Of a DNA stretch of 11,713 nucleotides, positions 11,712-11,713 are shown piece after piece; within the stretch, counting starts at the first letter, position 1; each line of letters begins with the position of its first letter. Position numbers and translations under genes: made by a program. A model generated the notes under the pieces. It saw nothing but the letters and a program-made list of their open reading frames with translations. It did no database searches and was not told where the DNA came from. Origin of the DNA: an uncultured Eubacteriales bacterium (GTDB lineage Bacteria; Bacillota; Clostridia; Lachnospirales; Lachnospiraceae); contig ONXW01000376.1 in the NCBI GenBank assembly GCA_900321915.1, positions 1 through 11,713 of the forward strand, written 5' to 3'.

Positions 11712-11713
11712 GC

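Overview
The window looks like chromosomal DNA of a GC-rich member of the Clostridia, most probably Lachnospiraceae. The grounds are the cysS-mrnC-rlmB gene order typical of Firmicutes, consensus sigma-A promoters (several with an extended -10), strong AGGAGG-type ribosome sites, TTG and GTG starts fixed by those sites, tRNA sequences of Clostridia type, and small protein families that I associate with this group. This is inference from the sequence; no database search was possible.

Layout. Bases 1-96 hold the 5' end of a leftward mntP-like manganese exporter gene. A consensus promoter and tRNA-Met(CAT) follow, with a terminator. From 493 a lipid kinase gene and ispF run rightward and end at a strong hairpin (2025-2056). 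Next is the tightly packed block cysS-mrnC-rlmB (2131-4713), in which each gene overlaps the next by 11-16 bases: a tRNA synthetase, the 23S rRNA maturation nuclease and a 23S rRNA methyltransferase. A leftward tRNA-Ala(CGC) with its own promoter and terminator sits at 4865-4937. A second rightward unit (5017-7525) encodes a HAD phosphatase, a YbaK-type aminoacyl-tRNA deacylase, a 60-residue DUF3006-like protein and a 365-residue protein of unknown function. A separate promoter then drives a secreted protein with cell-wall-binding repeats (7620-8408), followed by several hairpins and tRNA-Thr(GGT).

From 8713 to 9508 there is no conventional gene. This lower-GC stretch contains about ten copies of a TCTGCCG-type motif in both orientations, two good extended -10 promoters, a possible 30-codon ORF and operator-like palindromes. 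It leads into an isolated CHAP-type cell-wall hydrolase gene without a signal peptide (9509-10069), which resembles a phage endolysin and is lower in GC than the housekeeping genes.

The right end (10106-11711) is leftward: the 3' end of an unidentified gene, a DUF2325 protein, a short-chain flavodoxin and a class I SAM methyltransferase, closely spaced and probably one operon. It converges on the CHAP gene.

Most of the window is ordinary housekeeping DNA. The parts worth a second look are the repeat cluster with its promoters (8775-9508), the CxxCxxC tail on IspF, the two-gene unknown module 6249-7525, the secreted protein's C-terminal domain, and several long hairpins that are not simple terminators.
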